A stretch of 52,407 nucleotides of DNA from SIG452 sp045631485 (GCA_045631485.1 JAZQUU010000014.1:1-52407); one strand, 5' to 3'. Shown: positions 24,845 to 33,385, numbered from the stretch's first letter. The notes: a model not told the origin generated them from the letters alone. Numbers and translations are program-made.

Positions 24845-25998
24845 CTGAGTTTCTGATAAAACTATTTATTAAAAATCATCATGACATCGAATCCCTTCGT
24901 GTCCGCCAAAGCTACGGAAAATTGGTGGGAATTGTGGGGATTGTTGCCAACCTTATTTTATCGGCAGCAAAGCTTGTTTCGGGATATTTATTTCATTCCG
25001 TGGCGTTAATTGCAGACGGTGCCAACAATTTATCCGATATGGGGAATTCTCTGGTAACATTTATCGGATTTCACCTGGCAGGAAAGCCTGCGGATAAAGA
25101 CCATCCCTACGGTCACGCCCGATATGAGTATATCACGGGGCTATTGGTGTCTTTCTTGATTTTGATGTTGGGATTGACCCTGCTAAAGGATGCAATTAAG
25201 GACATTATTTCACCTCGTGAAACCGTGTTTCATATAGCTGCCATCTGGATTATGGCAGGTGCAGTGGTGGTAAAACTGTGGATGTATTTCTTTTATCGGG
25301 GAATTGGGGAAAAACTGGATTCCATTGCCGTTTTAGCAACTGCAAAGGATAGCTTAAATGATGCGTTTTCCACCGGTGGAGTTCTGATTTCTTTTGTTTT
25401 GAGCAAGATATTTCATCTGCCGTTGGACGGTTATGTGGGTGCCCTTGTTTCGTTGCTGATTTTATATAGCGGTTGGGAACTTGTGAGAAACACCATGAGC
25501 CAGTTATTGGGGGAAGCACCAAAGCCGGAGCTTGTAAACGAAATTAAGACCGAAATTTTAGAGTTTCACGAATCCATCATCGGGATTCACGATTTGATGG
25601 TGCACGAATACGGCGCAGGGCAGTTGTTTGTGTCGGTGCACGTGGAAGTGCCTGCCTCCCAGAGTATTCTTACCAGTCACGATATTGTGGATCAGATTGA
25701 AGTGCATTTTATGAGAGAACACGGAATACAAATGGTAATTCATTTAGATCCTGTGGAAACCGACAATCCGAAAGTAACCGAGCTTCGTGAAAAGCTGCGT
25801 GCCGTGGTGGCGGATATTTCTCCCAAGCTTCATATTCACGATTTTCGTGTGGTGTTTTTAGCATCTCACAATAATCTGATTTTTGATGTGGAAGTGCCGT
25901 TTGAGTTTCCCTATTCCGAGAAAAAATTGGAAGAAATGATTAAGCGTGAGGCGGGAAAAGAGAATAACTGCATTATTCAGTTTGACAGAACATATTAG
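24841..25998 (+). CDS. Cation diffusion facilitator (CDF) metal transporter
   Basis: A 385-residue CDF antiporter with six predicted helices and a C-terminal ferredoxin-like cytoplasmic domain (ZT_dimer). Metal-site positions can be seen in helix 2 (ADGANNLSD) and helix 5 (TAKDSLNDAFST), with the HPYGHARYEY motif in the loop after helix 2/3. CDF proteins export Zn, Mn or Fe against protons. The ND residues in the site differ from the HD of classic zinc exporters, so the metal is left open. The start ATG overlaps the ABC-F stop (ATGA), and GGAGGA lies 12 nt upstream. Confidence 0.9.
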   Translation: MTEFLIKLFIKNHHDIESLRVRQSYGKLVGIVGIVANLILSAAKLVSGYLFHSVALIADGANNLSDMGNSLVTFIGFHLAGKPADKDHPYGHARYEYITGLLVSFLILMLGLTLLKDAIKDIISPRETVFHIAAIWIMAGAVVVKLWMYFFYRGIGEKLDSIAVLATAKDSLNDAFSTGGVLISFVLSKIFHLPLDGYVGALVSLLILYSGWELVRNTMSQLLGEAPKPELVNEIKTEILEFHESIIGIHDLMVHEYGAGQLFVSVHVEVPASQSILTSHDIVDQIEVHFMREHGIQMVIHLDPVETDNPKVTELREKLRAVVADISPKLHIHDFRVVFLASHNNLIFDVEVPFEFPYSEKKLEEMIKREAGKENNCIIQFDRTY

Positions 25999-26021
25999 AA
26001 AGAAGCAAAAGGAGTGAAAAA

Positions 26022-26585
26022 ATGCCGTTTGAAAAAATGTTGCAGGACGATTTTATCCTGCGTCTGATTATTTTATATGTGTGCAGAGAATATGGGGATT
26101 CTATTACCAATCCGGAACTGACCAAGTTTATTATGGATGGTCAGGAAGTGGACTATTTTAATCTGCAGTACAATATTTATGAATTGGTAAAAATGGAACA
26201 TCTTCGGGTGTTTACCGATAGCGGAAAGCATTATTATGAGCTAACCGAGGAAGGTAAGGAAACCGCAGGCTTTTTTCAGTCTAAAATTCCTATGCTCATC
26301 CGCAAAAAATTAGATGATGCCATTTTGGAAAAGAAAAAGAGCGATGCTCCCAAAACTGCGGTGATTGCAGACTTTACTCCCGAGGGCGGCGAGTTCTTGG
26401 CAGGAATTAAAATTTTAGAAAACGACCAGGAGCAGTTTTCCATCAATGTGTTGGTGCCCACCCGTGACCATGCTGTCCGTGTGTGCCAATTTTTTCAGGA
26501 ACATATTGAAGAAATGTATCAGCAGACCAACAATGAAATTATGAAATTGTTTTCAGGAGAGTCCAGTGATGACAAATTGGAGTGA
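26022..26585 (+). CDS. DUF4364 family protein
   Basis: A 187-residue cytoplasmic protein recognised as DUF4364, a family common in Clostridia. The N-terminal ~85 residues look like a winged helix (LRLIILYVCREYG, TNPELTKFIM, YELVKMEHLRVF...YYELTEEGKETAGFF), and the remainder is alpha/beta ending in an acidic tail. A DNA-binding regulatory role is suggested by the fold only. A GGAGTG site precedes the ATG. Its last 17 bp overlap the next ORF. Confidence 0.82.
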   Translation: MPFEKMLQDDFILRLIILYVCREYGDSITNPELTKFIMDGQEVDYFNLQYNIYELVKMEHLRVFTDSGKHYYELTEEGKETAGFFQSKIPMLIRKKLDDAILEKKKSDAPKTAVIADFTPEGGEFLAGIKILENDQEQFSINVLVPTRDHAVRVCQFFQEHIEEMYQQTNNEIMKLFSGESSDDKLE

Positions 26586-27018
26586 TATTCATACCGAAGC
26601 GGATTTAAACAAATTTTTGGAAACTTATGGTGGTTTTCATGATTGTTGTTTAAAAGAATTACGATATGTCAGCGGAGCATATGTGCAGGAAAATCTTTGG
26701 ATGCATCCTGTAAATGACCAAAGAAAGCTTTATCTTTTGTTGCAAAGACAAAGCGAAAGCAATTCTGTTCTGGAATTGGAATTTTCAGGATTGATGAAAA
26801 TGAATTTGCAACCTAACGACGAAAATTACACCTGTGAAATTTTGGATGTTTCTATGTTTTGGGAAGATGGAGAAATTTATTGGGGAGATTCCAATTGGTT
26901 CCAAACAGAGCGGGAACAGTATGAGGGCACCTGGTTATGTGCTAAACAGGTCAGATGGCGTATTTTAGAAAATGCCTTGGGCAATCGGGAACTCTATGAA
27001 TCAATAAAAAAGGAATAA
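26569..27018 (+). CDS. Hypothetical protein with FHDCCLKE motif
   Basis: A 149-residue soluble protein I cannot assign to a named family. It is acidic and tryptophan-rich, with GGFHDCCLKELRYVSG near residue 21, a middle beta-rich segment (LYLLLQRQS...VLELEFSG) and a WEDGEIYWGD turn. The FHD(S/C)C pattern with a following LEL.F.G strand occurs in small Clostridia proteins of unknown role. AGGAGA lies 8 nt upstream of the ATG at 26569, which is inside the end of the DUF4364 gene, so translation is coupled. A real gene is supported by the site, codon use and tight packing. Confidence 0.7.
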   Translation: MTNWSDIHTEADLNKFLETYGGFHDCCLKELRYVSGAYVQENLWMHPVNDQRKLYLLLQRQSESNSVLELEFSGLMKMNLQPNDENYTCEILDVSMFWEDGEIYWGDSNWFQTEREQYEGTWLCAKQVRWRILENALGNRELYESIKKE

Positions 27019-27021
27019 GCT

Positions 27022-28941
27022 ATGAATCAGTTTTTACCCATCACAATGGAGGAAGTGAATAAGCGATACGGGGGCGAAGTGGATTTCGTCTTAGTAACAG
27101 GGGATGCCTATGTGGACCATCCCTCTTTTGGTACTGCCATCATTTCCCGTGTGTTGGAATCGGAAGGGTACCGTGTGGCAATTTTAGCTCAACCCGATTA
27201 TAAAACCAAAACCGATTTTATGCGGTTTGGAAAACCCAAACTTGGCTTTTTGGTGAATAGCGGTAACTTAGATTCTATGGTGAATCATTATACTGTGAAT
27301 AAAAAACCAAGAAGCACCGATGCTTTTTCTCCCGGCGGAAAAACGGGCAACCGCCCCGATCGTGCGGTGATTGTGTATACCAATCGTATCCGTGAAGCCT
27401 ACGGGCAGATTCCCGTGGTGATTGGGGGATTGGAAGCATCCCTACGCCGGTTGGCGCATTACGATTACTGGAGCGATAAGGTTCGCCGCAGTATTTTGGT
27501 GGATGCCAAAGCAGATTATTTAATCTTCGGGATGGGGGAAATCACTATCCGTAAGGTTGCCGAACACTTAAAAAACGGTACGCCTGATGAAATCAAAAAG
27601 CTCCCCGGTATTGTATATCAAACCAAACATATCGACCATATTGAAAATGCGGTCATCTTACCCACCTTTGAGCAGGTGAGAGAAGATAAAAAACAGTATG
27701 CCAAGTTTACCAAAGAAAGCTTTGGAGAGCAGAATCCCTTTATCGGGAAAACTTTAATTCAACATCACATTGACCGTTATGTAGTCCAAAATCCTCCCTG
27801 CAAACCCTTATCGGGAGAAGAATTGGACAAAGTTTACAGTCTGCCTTTTATGCGAACCTATCATCCTATCTATGAAAAAGAGGGTGGGGTGCCTGCTATC
27901 AGCGAAGTGAAATTTTCTATTATTTCTCAGCGTGGTTGTTTCGGCGGATGTAATTTCTGTTCGTTGGCTTTTCATCAGGGCAGAATCGTTACCGCAAGAA
28001 GCCATAAATCCATTTTGGAGGAAGCTAAAAAGATTATCCAAGAACCTGATTTTAAAGGCTATATTCACGATGTGGGCGGACCTACCGCAAATTTTCGGTT
28101 TCCCGCTTGCGACAATCAGATGAAGGTGGGAGCCTGCAAGCAGAAACAATGCTTGTTCCCCACACCCTGCAAAAATTTAAAAGCAGACCATCGGGACTAT
28201 TTGGAATTATTACGAAAACTAAGAAGTTTGCCGAAAGTGAAAAAAGTGTTTGTCCGCTCGGGCATTCGTTTTGATTATCTGATGGCAGACAAAAACGACA
28301 CTTTCTTCAAAGAATTGGTGGAACACCACGTTTCGGGGCAGTTAAAAGTGGCACCCGAGCATTCTTCCAACAATGTGCTTCGATATATGGGAAAACCCAA
28401 TATTGAAGTGTTTGAAGGATTTATGAAGAAGTTCTATCAACTGACCAAAAAGGTTGGCAAGGAGCAGTATCTGGTGCCCTATCTGATGTCTTCTCATCCG
28501 GGAAGTCGGGTGCAGGACGCCGTGGAACTTGCCCTCTTTTTAAAGAAACATAAAATGGTGCCCGAGCAGGTGCAGGATTTTTATCCCACTCCGGGAACCT
28601 TATCCACCGCTATGTATTACACCGAATTAGATCCCCGCACGGGAAAAAGTGTGTATGTGGCAAAATCCTATCAGGAAAAAACAATGCAAAGAGCGATGCT
28701 TCAAACCTACAAGTCCGAGAATCGGGAAACGGTGAAAAAAGCATTGAAAGAAGCGGGAATGGAGCATTTAATCGGACAGTTATTGCCCTATCATAAACAT
28801 ACAGATAAGGAGATAAAAACAAATGATTTTAGACGGAAAACTGGTATCTCAACGAATCAAGGACGAAATGGCACAAAAGGTGGCAGAGTTAAAAACCAAG
28901 GGGGTAAGCGTGGGACTAACCGTAATCATCGTGGGCGATGA
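27022..28941 (+). CDS. ygiQ: YgiQ family radical SAM protein
   Basis: A 639-residue member of the YgiQ family. The N-terminal B12-binding-like region reads VDFVLVTGDAYVDHPSFGTAII, the central radical-SAM cluster motif is CFGGCNFC near residues 305-312, and the C-terminal half contains VRSGIRFDYL and KVAPEHSSNNVLRYMGKP. The reaction catalysed by YgiQ is not established. The last 39 residues are a Gly/Arg/Lys/Asn-rich tail encoded in DNA that is also the start of folD in another frame. An AAGGA site precedes the ATG. Confidence 0.92.
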   Translation: MNQFLPITMEEVNKRYGGEVDFVLVTGDAYVDHPSFGTAIISRVLESEGYRVAILAQPDYKTKTDFMRFGKPKLGFLVNSGNLDSMVNHYTVNKKPRSTDAFSPGGKTGNRPDRAVIVYTNRIREAYGQIPVVIGGLEASLRRLAHYDYWSDKVRRSILVDAKADYLIFGMGEITIRKVAEHLKNGTPDEIKKLPGIVYQTKHIDHIENAVILPTFEQVREDKKQYAKFTKESFGEQNPFIGKTLIQHHIDRYVVQNPPCKPLSGEELDKVYSLPFMRTYHPIYEKEGGVPAISEVKFSIISQRGCFGGCNFCSLAFHQGRIVTARSHKSILEEAKKIIQEPDFKGYIHDVGGPTANFRFPACDNQMKVGACKQKQCLFPTPCKNLKADHRDYLELLRKLRSLPKVKKVFVRSGIRFDYLMADKNDTFFKELVEHHVSGQLKVAPEHSSNNVLRYMGKPNIEVFEGFMKKFYQLTKKVGKEQYLVPYLMSSHPGSRVQDAVELALFLKKHKMVPEQVQDFYPTPGTLSTAMYYTELDPRTGKSVYVAKSYQEKTMQRAMLQTYKSENRETVKKALKEAGMEHLIGQLLPYHKHTDKEIKTNDFRRKTGISTNQGRNGTKGGRVKNQGGKRGTNRNHRGR

Positions 28942-29674
28942 TCCTGCTTCCCGTGTATATGTAAATTCCAAAAAGAAAGCTTGTGAGGCACTGGGTATCA
29001 ATTCTCAGGAATTTGCCTTACCTGCCGATACCACCGAAGAAGAACTTTTGGAACTGGTTAAAAAACTGAATCAAGACGAAAGTGTAAACGGTATTTTAGT
29101 GCAGTTGCCCTTGCCCAAACATATTAACGAAGAAACCGTAATCAACACCATCGACCCCAAAAAAGATGTGGATGCATTCCATCCGCAGAATGTGGGCAAA
29201 ATTATGATTGGGAACTACGATTTCCTACCTTGCACGCCTGCAGGAGTTATGGAACTGATTAAAGAAAGCGGTATTGATGTTAGCGGAAAAGAATGTGTGG
29301 TATTGGGAAGAAGCAACATCGTGGGCAAACCTCAGGCAATGTTGCTGCTCCATCAGAACGGCACCGTAACCGTTTGTCATTCCCGTACCCAAAACTTAAA
29401 AGAAGTAACCAAGCGTGCAGACATTTTGGTTGCGGCAATCGGGAAACCAAATTTTGTAACCGCCGATATGGTAAAAGAGGGTGCGGTGGTAATCGACGTT
29501 GGCATTAACCGTCTGCCCGATAAAACTCTGTGCGGTGATGTGGACTTTGCCGAAGTGTCCAAAGTGGCATCTGCCATCACTCCCGTTCCCGGCGGTGTTG
29601 GCCCCATGACCATCGCTATGTTGATGAAAAATACCGTCACTGCGGCTATCTGCCAAAACGGATTGAAAGACTAA
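28823..29674 (+). CDS. folD: Methylene-THF dehydrogenase / cyclohydrolase FolD
   Basis: Bifunctional enzyme of one-carbon metabolism converting 5,10-methylene-THF to 10-formyl-THF via methenyl-THF with NADP. The 283-residue length is standard. The catalytic YVNSKKKAC gives Tyr46 and Lys50, GILVQLPLP carries the active-site Gln, PCTPAGVMEL and VLGRSNIVGKP are the folate and dinucleotide motifs, and TPVPGGVGPMT closes the protein. The start is fixed by AAGGAG 10-15 nt upstream and by the family N-terminus (ILDGK). The first 119 bp lie inside ygiQ. Confidence 0.96.
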   Translation: MILDGKLVSQRIKDEMAQKVAELKTKGVSVGLTVIIVGDDPASRVYVNSKKKACEALGINSQEFALPADTTEEELLELVKKLNQDESVNGILVQLPLPKHINEETVINTIDPKKDVDAFHPQNVGKIMIGNYDFLPCTPAGVMELIKESGIDVSGKECVVLGRSNIVGKPQAMLLLHQNGTVTVCHSRTQNLKEVTKRADILVAAIGKPNFVTADMVKEGAVVIDVGINRLPDKTLCGDVDFAEVSKVASAITPVPGGVGPMTIAMLMKNTVTAAICQNGLKD

Positions 29675-29692
29675 GAAAAAGGTACCAAAAAA

Positions 29693-29938
29693 ATGAGAAT
29701 TGATAAATATTTAAAAGTATCCCGAATTATCAAACGCCGCACCGTTGCCCAGGAAGCCTGCGAAGGCGGAAAGGTAACCATCAACGGCAAGGTGGCAAAG
29801 TCCTCCTCCGAAGTAAAGGTGGGAGATGTGCTTTCGCTTCAGTTCGGTGCGAGAACGGTTACCGTGGAAGTGCTTGAAGTAAAAGAAGTGGTAAAAAAAG
29901 ACGATGCATCTTTGATGTACCGTCAGTTAGAAGGATAA
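29693..29938 (+). CDS. rqcP: S4-domain RNA-binding protein RqcP
   Basis: An 81-residue single S4-domain protein. The RNA-binding core MRIDKYLKVSRIIKRRTVAQEAC and GKVTINGKVAKSS is that of RqcP (YabO/YlmH-related), which stabilises peptidyl-tRNA on 50S subunits during RqcH-driven Ala-tailing in ribosome quality control. An AAGGT site lies upstream. It is the last gene before a strong terminator. In many Clostridia this gene is near mazG and yabP/yabQ, which are not here. Confidence 0.88.
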   Translation: MRIDKYLKVSRIIKRRTVAQEACEGGKVTINGKVAKSSSEVKVGDVLSLQFGARTVTVEVLEVKEVVKKDDASLMYRQLEG

Positions 29939-29949
29939 CATGATAAATG

Positions 29950-29987
29950 AAAAAGGAACAGTTGTAAAAAAACAACTGTTCCTTTTT
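29950..29987. terminator. Bidirectional intrinsic terminator
   Basis: A perfect 16-bp stem (AAAAAGGAACAGTTGT at 29950-29965 and its complement at 29972-29987) with a six-A loop and T-run, serving rqcP on the plus strand and the LtaS-like gene on the minus strand. Confidence 0.93.
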
Positions 29988-29990
29988 TGT

Positions 29991-31847
29991 TTATCGTGTG
30001 CTGTATTGTTCTCCGTGGAGAATATCGTAAATCAGAAGCTCCACATTTTCCAGAAGCGACTTGTCTGCGGGACGGATACTGTCTGTTTTTTCCATTTCTT
30101 CGGTATAAATCCCCGTATTTACGGTAGCGGGGTAACGGTCGGAAAATTCGTCCAGCGCCATCAGATACCAGGGAGTTTCATTTCCGCTTTTTAAGAAAAT
30201 CTTAAGTCCCAGGGTATTGCCGCTGACTTTCGGTTGAAGTTCAAAATCGGGAATGGGATAGTTTGTCCATACCACATAGGGAGTTTCATACAGTTGGGGA
30301 TAATCACTCGGGGTAAAGGTTTCGGATTGTTCCACAAAGCCTGCATCCATATAGGTGCTTCCGTTGGTTCCAAGCAATGGAAGATGGTCGCCGTACATCA
30401 CCAAAATCACGGGCTCTTTCACCTGTTTAAAATAATCCACCAACGCCATAAATGCCTTGTCTGCATTGTAAACCCCTTGAGAATAGCGTAACAAATCCTC
30501 ATAATCTTCCGAACTCAGTGTGGGTGCTTCCATATCAAAATCAAAATTCAGATATCTGGGAAGCTTATAAGCACCGTGATTTTCCATGGTTACCACAAAT
30601 TCAAAAATGTAGTCTGAGGTTTTGTTTTCAAACTCGTGAATAATCTGTTTGACACACGCCATATCATCCACGTAGGCACCGGATTTGTCTTGATAAAGAA
30701 AATCATCAAGCCCCTTAAAGGTATCAAAACCAAGCAGGGGATAGGCGGCGGAGCGGTTGTAGAAGTTTGTTTTGTAGGGGTGCAGAGCGATGGTCTGATA
30801 TCCCTGATTTTTGTAGGCAGACACAATGGATGCGGTGTGGTCTGTGATATATTGGGAATAAGGGTAGGTTGCCGCAGGGAGCAGATAGGTGGGAATACCG
30901 GTGATGACCTCAAATTCGGGCATACAGGTTCCTCCTGAAAACACAGGGGAGAGAAAGGTCCCTTTCAGCGTATTTTTGGAAAGGGAACGGATACCGCCGA
31001 TTAAATCGGTACTGTAAGAAACCTCAGGCATTAAAGAGGGGTCCCACCAGGCTTCGTTCTGAATGATAATCACATTTGCTTTCGTGGGAGAAAGCTCGGG
31101 GATTTTCTGCTCGTAAATCGGACGGAAGGATTTGATGGAAGCTTCCTTATATTCCGACGGCTTGGGAACTACCAAATCTCCGATTCTCGGGAAAAAGGTC
31201 AATACCATACCATTTGCCTGATAATCCTCAATGGGATTGAATGCGGAGATGTTCACTCCGATTTTGGCAAGGGTGTGATAGCGGAAGTCTTTGTCATAGC
31301 AGAGCAGATTGTTGGCTCCCACAAACAGTGCGATTGCCGAAGCAAACAAAATCAATCGTTGATACCACGGCCGCTTCACGGGGTTCTTTTTTAAAATCAA
31401 AAAATGTCCCCAAAGAGAGATTAAGTTAATCAGAAGTGCAATCACAGAGCCGATAAAGAAGGGAATGCGGACAAAAGAAGCAATTTCTCCCGCATTTTTC
31501 ATTAAAAGCAAATCGCAGGGGAGAAGGGGATTTCCGTTGACGCGTCCCATCACCTCGCTGGTGTAGGCAATCATAAACATCAACACGGTGTTGCAAAGAT
31601 TTGCCACAAAGGAGTTTTGTGTCACCGCTCGGAAAAAAAGTTGCCAGCTCAGTAAAAACAAGTAACTGACGATTAGTTTAAGCCACCAGAAATTCGATTG
31701 GAAGAATGCCCATGCACCACTCGGAAATAATAAATGCATCACTTCCAGAGAGCATAAAAGAATCAGGGGAGCAAGAAAAAAATATGTTGTCCGCATTTTG
31801 TGATTGCGGTTAGCTTTTTTCTCTGTCGTTGACTGATTTTTTTGCAT
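29991..31847 (-). CDS. LtaS-family phosphoglycerol transferase
   Basis: A 618-residue membrane enzyme: five N-terminal helices (about residues 20-170) and an extracytoplasmic sulfatase/alkaline-phosphatase-fold domain. IIIQNEAWWD carries the first metal-binding Glu, SGGTCMPEFE carries the catalytic Thr near 307, and VMYGDHLPLLG provides the late metal ligands. LtaS moves glycerol-phosphate from phosphatidylglycerol onto a lipid anchor or glycan. AGGAGGG 5 nt before the ATG fixes the start. True LTA polymerase versus a primase or polysaccharide-modifying relative cannot be told from sequence. It offers a second phosphoglycerol route in the same window as the LicD/TagD genes. Confidence 0.88.
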   Translation of the reverse strand: MQKNQSTTEKKANRNHKMRTTYFFLAPLILLCSLEVMHLLFPSGAWAFFQSNFWWLKLIVSYLFLLSWQLFFRAVTQNSFVANLCNTVLMFMIAYTSEVMGRVNGNPLLPCDLLLMKNAGEIASFVRIPFFIGSVIALLINLISLWGHFLILKKNPVKRPWYQRLILFASAIALFVGANNLLCYDKDFRYHTLAKIGVNISAFNPIEDYQANGMVLTFFPRIGDLVVPKPSEYKEASIKSFRPIYEQKIPELSPTKANVIIIQNEAWWDPSLMPEVSYSTDLIGGIRSLSKNTLKGTFLSPVFSGGTCMPEFEVITGIPTYLLPAATYPYSQYITDHTASIVSAYKNQGYQTIALHPYKTNFYNRSAAYPLLGFDTFKGLDDFLYQDKSGAYVDDMACVKQIIHEFENKTSDYIFEFVVTMENHGAYKLPRYLNFDFDMEAPTLSSEDYEDLLRYSQGVYNADKAFMALVDYFKQVKEPVILVMYGDHLPLLGTNGSTYMDAGFVEQSETFTPSDYPQLYETPYVVWTNYPIPDFELQPKVSGNTLGLKIFLKSGNETPWYLMALDEFSDRYPATVNTGIYTEEMEKTDSIRPADKSLLENVELLIYDILHGEQYSTR

Positions 31848-31877
31848 AGAATCCCTCCTTTTTCGTTGAATATTGAT

Positions 31878-31906
31878 ATTATAACACTTCTTTTTTTAAA
31901 ATGCAA
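31878..31906 (-). promoter_or_regulatory. Putative promoter of the LtaS-like gene
   Basis: On the minus strand a perfect TATAAT (31878-31883) with a weak TTGCAT -35 (31901-31906) and 17-nt spacing, about 31 bp upstream of the start codon. The remainder of 31907-32123 shows no gene, repeat or clear structure. Confidence 0.55.
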
Positions 31907-32123
31907 TCATTTTTTTGGAGGATTGTTTGTTTTGTCGGGATTTCGGTTTGGTAAAATAACCGCAATTTTTCCTTCCGGAAAATCTAAGTGGAGTTTTTAT
32001 AAAAGAAAGTGAGCGGAGTTGAGTAAACAAGTATCACACTTGAACTTTGGACTTGAGAAAAGACAGTACTGTTAAAACGCTTCGGATGAAAATGGTACGG
32101 TAACATTCCACCTAATATTCTGC

Positions 32124-32151
32124 TTGACATTCGAAAATAATATGGTATAAT
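32124..32151 (+). promoter_or_regulatory. Sigma-A promoter of small membrane protein gene
   Basis: TTGACA at 32124-32129, a 16-nt spacer, and TATAAT at 32146-32151 with a TGG extended -10, 54 bp upstream of the start codon. Confidence 0.8.
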
Positions 32152-32205
32152 GTGGGTAATATTTCATTAGTGAATGTAATTTGATTTATTGTGGGAGAAA
32201 AAGAA

Positions 32206-32553
32206 ATGAAAGAGTTAATCAAATGGGGGTTAAGTGCTATCGTAGGCATTGTTGCTAGCTTTGTCATATTGTTAATTAGTGAGGGAATTCATGCCCTTCT
32301 CACCAGTGGTATTGTGGCATTTGCAGTGACAGGGATATTGCACTATGCATTTTTTGAAAAATCCGATATAAAGCTTCTTTTAAGCATTGTTTCATTTATT
32401 GTGTTTTTTGGACTCTATTTTATGATATATAGTTATGTTAATAACAAAGGAGATGGTACGCTGATTCCCTTTGCTATATTTTTTGGTCCTTATATTGTGG
32501 CAGCGTATGTGCTGTTTGCCAATACTTCAAATGATGAAAATTCTGAAAATTAA
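32206..32553 (+). CDS. Small four-helix membrane protein, unknown
   Basis: A 115-residue protein made almost wholly of four hydrophobic segments (about residues 7-26, 31-48, 53-75 and 84-104) with a short acidic tail ending in SNDENSEN. No family was recognised. The ATG at 32206 lies 8 nt from GGGAGA, better than the GTG at 32191 that overlaps the site. It has its own strong promoter and no co-directional partner, so it is probably monocistronic. Confidence 0.68.
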   Translation: MKELIKWGLSAIVGIVASFVILLISEGIHALLTSGIVAFAVTGILHYAFFEKSDIKLLLSIVSFIVFFGLYFMIYSYVNNKGDGTLIPFAIFFGPYIVAAYVLFANTSNDENSEN

Positions 32554-32648
32554 GAATGATGCCAGGATGGTGAAGATGTTTGGTATGATAAAAGCTTGTT
32601 CTGCCTAGCGACTCGTGCGCTCTTAGGCTTCAAGTCCCATCAGAATAT

Positions 32649-32680
32649 AAAAAAACTACCCAAGAATGGATAGTTTTTTA
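32649..32680 (-). terminator. Terminator after tRNA-Leu(GAG)
   Basis: A 9-bp A/T stem (AAAAAACTA and TAGTTTTTT) plus two more pairs inside a 1x1 mismatch, directly 3' of the minus-strand tRNA; the run of T on the minus strand fits an intrinsic terminator. Confidence 0.7.
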
Positions 32681-32682
32681 TT

Positions 32683-32769
32683 TGGTGCAGCTGATGGGAC
32701 TTGAACCCATACGAGAGTGTTCTCACTACCCCCTCAAAGTAGCGCGTCTGCCGATTCCGCCACAGCTGC
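32683..32769 (-). tRNA. tRNA-Leu (anticodon GAG)
   Basis: Reading the minus strand, the acceptor GCAGCTG pairs with CAGCTGC, the D-arm has GGCGGAATCGGCAGAC, and the anticodon stem CTACT/GGTAG encloses the loop TTGAGGG, giving anticodon GAG. A long variable arm (class II) and the T-arm GGGTTCAAGTCCC follow. The CCA end is encoded (TGG at 32683-32685 on the plus strand). The gene is 87 nt. Confidence 0.95.
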
Positions 32770-32811
32770 TTATTTGGATTTTTTTGATGTTCTGCAAAAA
32801 GAACAATAGTG

Positions 32812-32840
32812 ATTATAGCAAAAAAAGTGGTGTGTGTCAA
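32812..32840 (-). promoter_or_regulatory. Consensus sigma-A promoter of tRNA-Leu(GAG)
   Basis: On the minus strand TTGACA (32835-32840), a 17-nt spacer and TATAAT (32812-32817), an exact consensus match, about 43 bp before the tRNA 5' end. Confidence 0.88.
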
Positions 32841-32878
32841 GTTTTTTTAAAAAAAATTAAAAAAATTTCAGAATTTAC

Positions 32879-32907
32879 TTGATTTTTTTAAAAATGTGTG
32901 GTATCAT
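32879..32907 (+). promoter_or_regulatory. Promoter of secG
   Basis: TTGATT (32879-32884), a 17-nt spacer and TATCAT (32902-32907) with a TGG extended -10. The leader that follows (about 95 nt) can form a GGGTAG/CTGCCC hairpin at 32930-32945 and a second weak stem near 32948-32972; their role is unknown. Confidence 0.65.
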
Positions 32908-33010
32908 TTCTTAGTGACATAAAAATCAAGGGTAGGATTCTGCCCATTTGCAACGGCGTTCCCGTGGCAACGTAAATAATATTATAATGTAATAGAGGAG
33001 ATAGCTAAGT

Positions 33011-33253
33011 ATGAGTCCGTTAGTAATCGCAGCTTTAATCGTTCAGATTATTTTATCTTTAATTTTAATCGTTGTTGTTCTGTTCCAGAGCGGTAACCAG
33101 CAGGGTCTGTCCGGCGCAATCGCAGGCGGCGCTGAAACCTTCTTCGGCAAAAACAAAGGCAGAACCATGGATGCAAAACTGAAAAAACTGACCGGTTGGG
33201 TTGCTGTGTTATTCTTAATCAGCTCTGTTTTACTCGGTTTATTCGTGAAATAG
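33011..33253 (+). CDS. secG: Preprotein translocase subunit SecG
   Basis: An 80-residue two-helix membrane subunit of the SecYEG channel that assists SecA-driven export. Helix 1 covers residues ~4-24 and helix 2 ~57-78, with the conserved loop VVVLFQSGNQQGLSGAIAGGAETFFGKNKGR-type sequence between them (LFQSG, GLSGAI, GGAE, FFGK). A GAGGAG site precedes the ATG. The rnr-smpB-ssrA genes that often follow secG in Firmicutes are absent; a terminator follows. Confidence 0.95.
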   Translation: MSPLVIAALIVQIILSLILIVVVLFQSGNQQGLSGAIAGGAETFFGKNKGRTMDAKLKKLTGWVAVLFLISSVLLGLFVK

Positions 33254-33316
33254 GGCATCAAAAAAGCCGAATCCTTCGGTTCGGAAGTTGCTTTATGCAA
33301 AGTGCGAAAACTTTTT

Positions 33317-33348
33317 CAGCCCGATATTTTTGTCGGGCTGATTTTTTT
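33317..33348 (+). terminator. Intrinsic terminator after secG
   Basis: An 8-bp GC-rich stem (CAGCCCGA and TCGGGCTG) with an 8-nt loop followed by ATTTTTTT. A smaller CCGAA/TTCGG hairpin precedes it near 33270. Confidence 0.92.
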
Positions 33349-33385
33349 CACCATGAAGAAATGTGAAAAAAGTTGGAAAAAAGTA

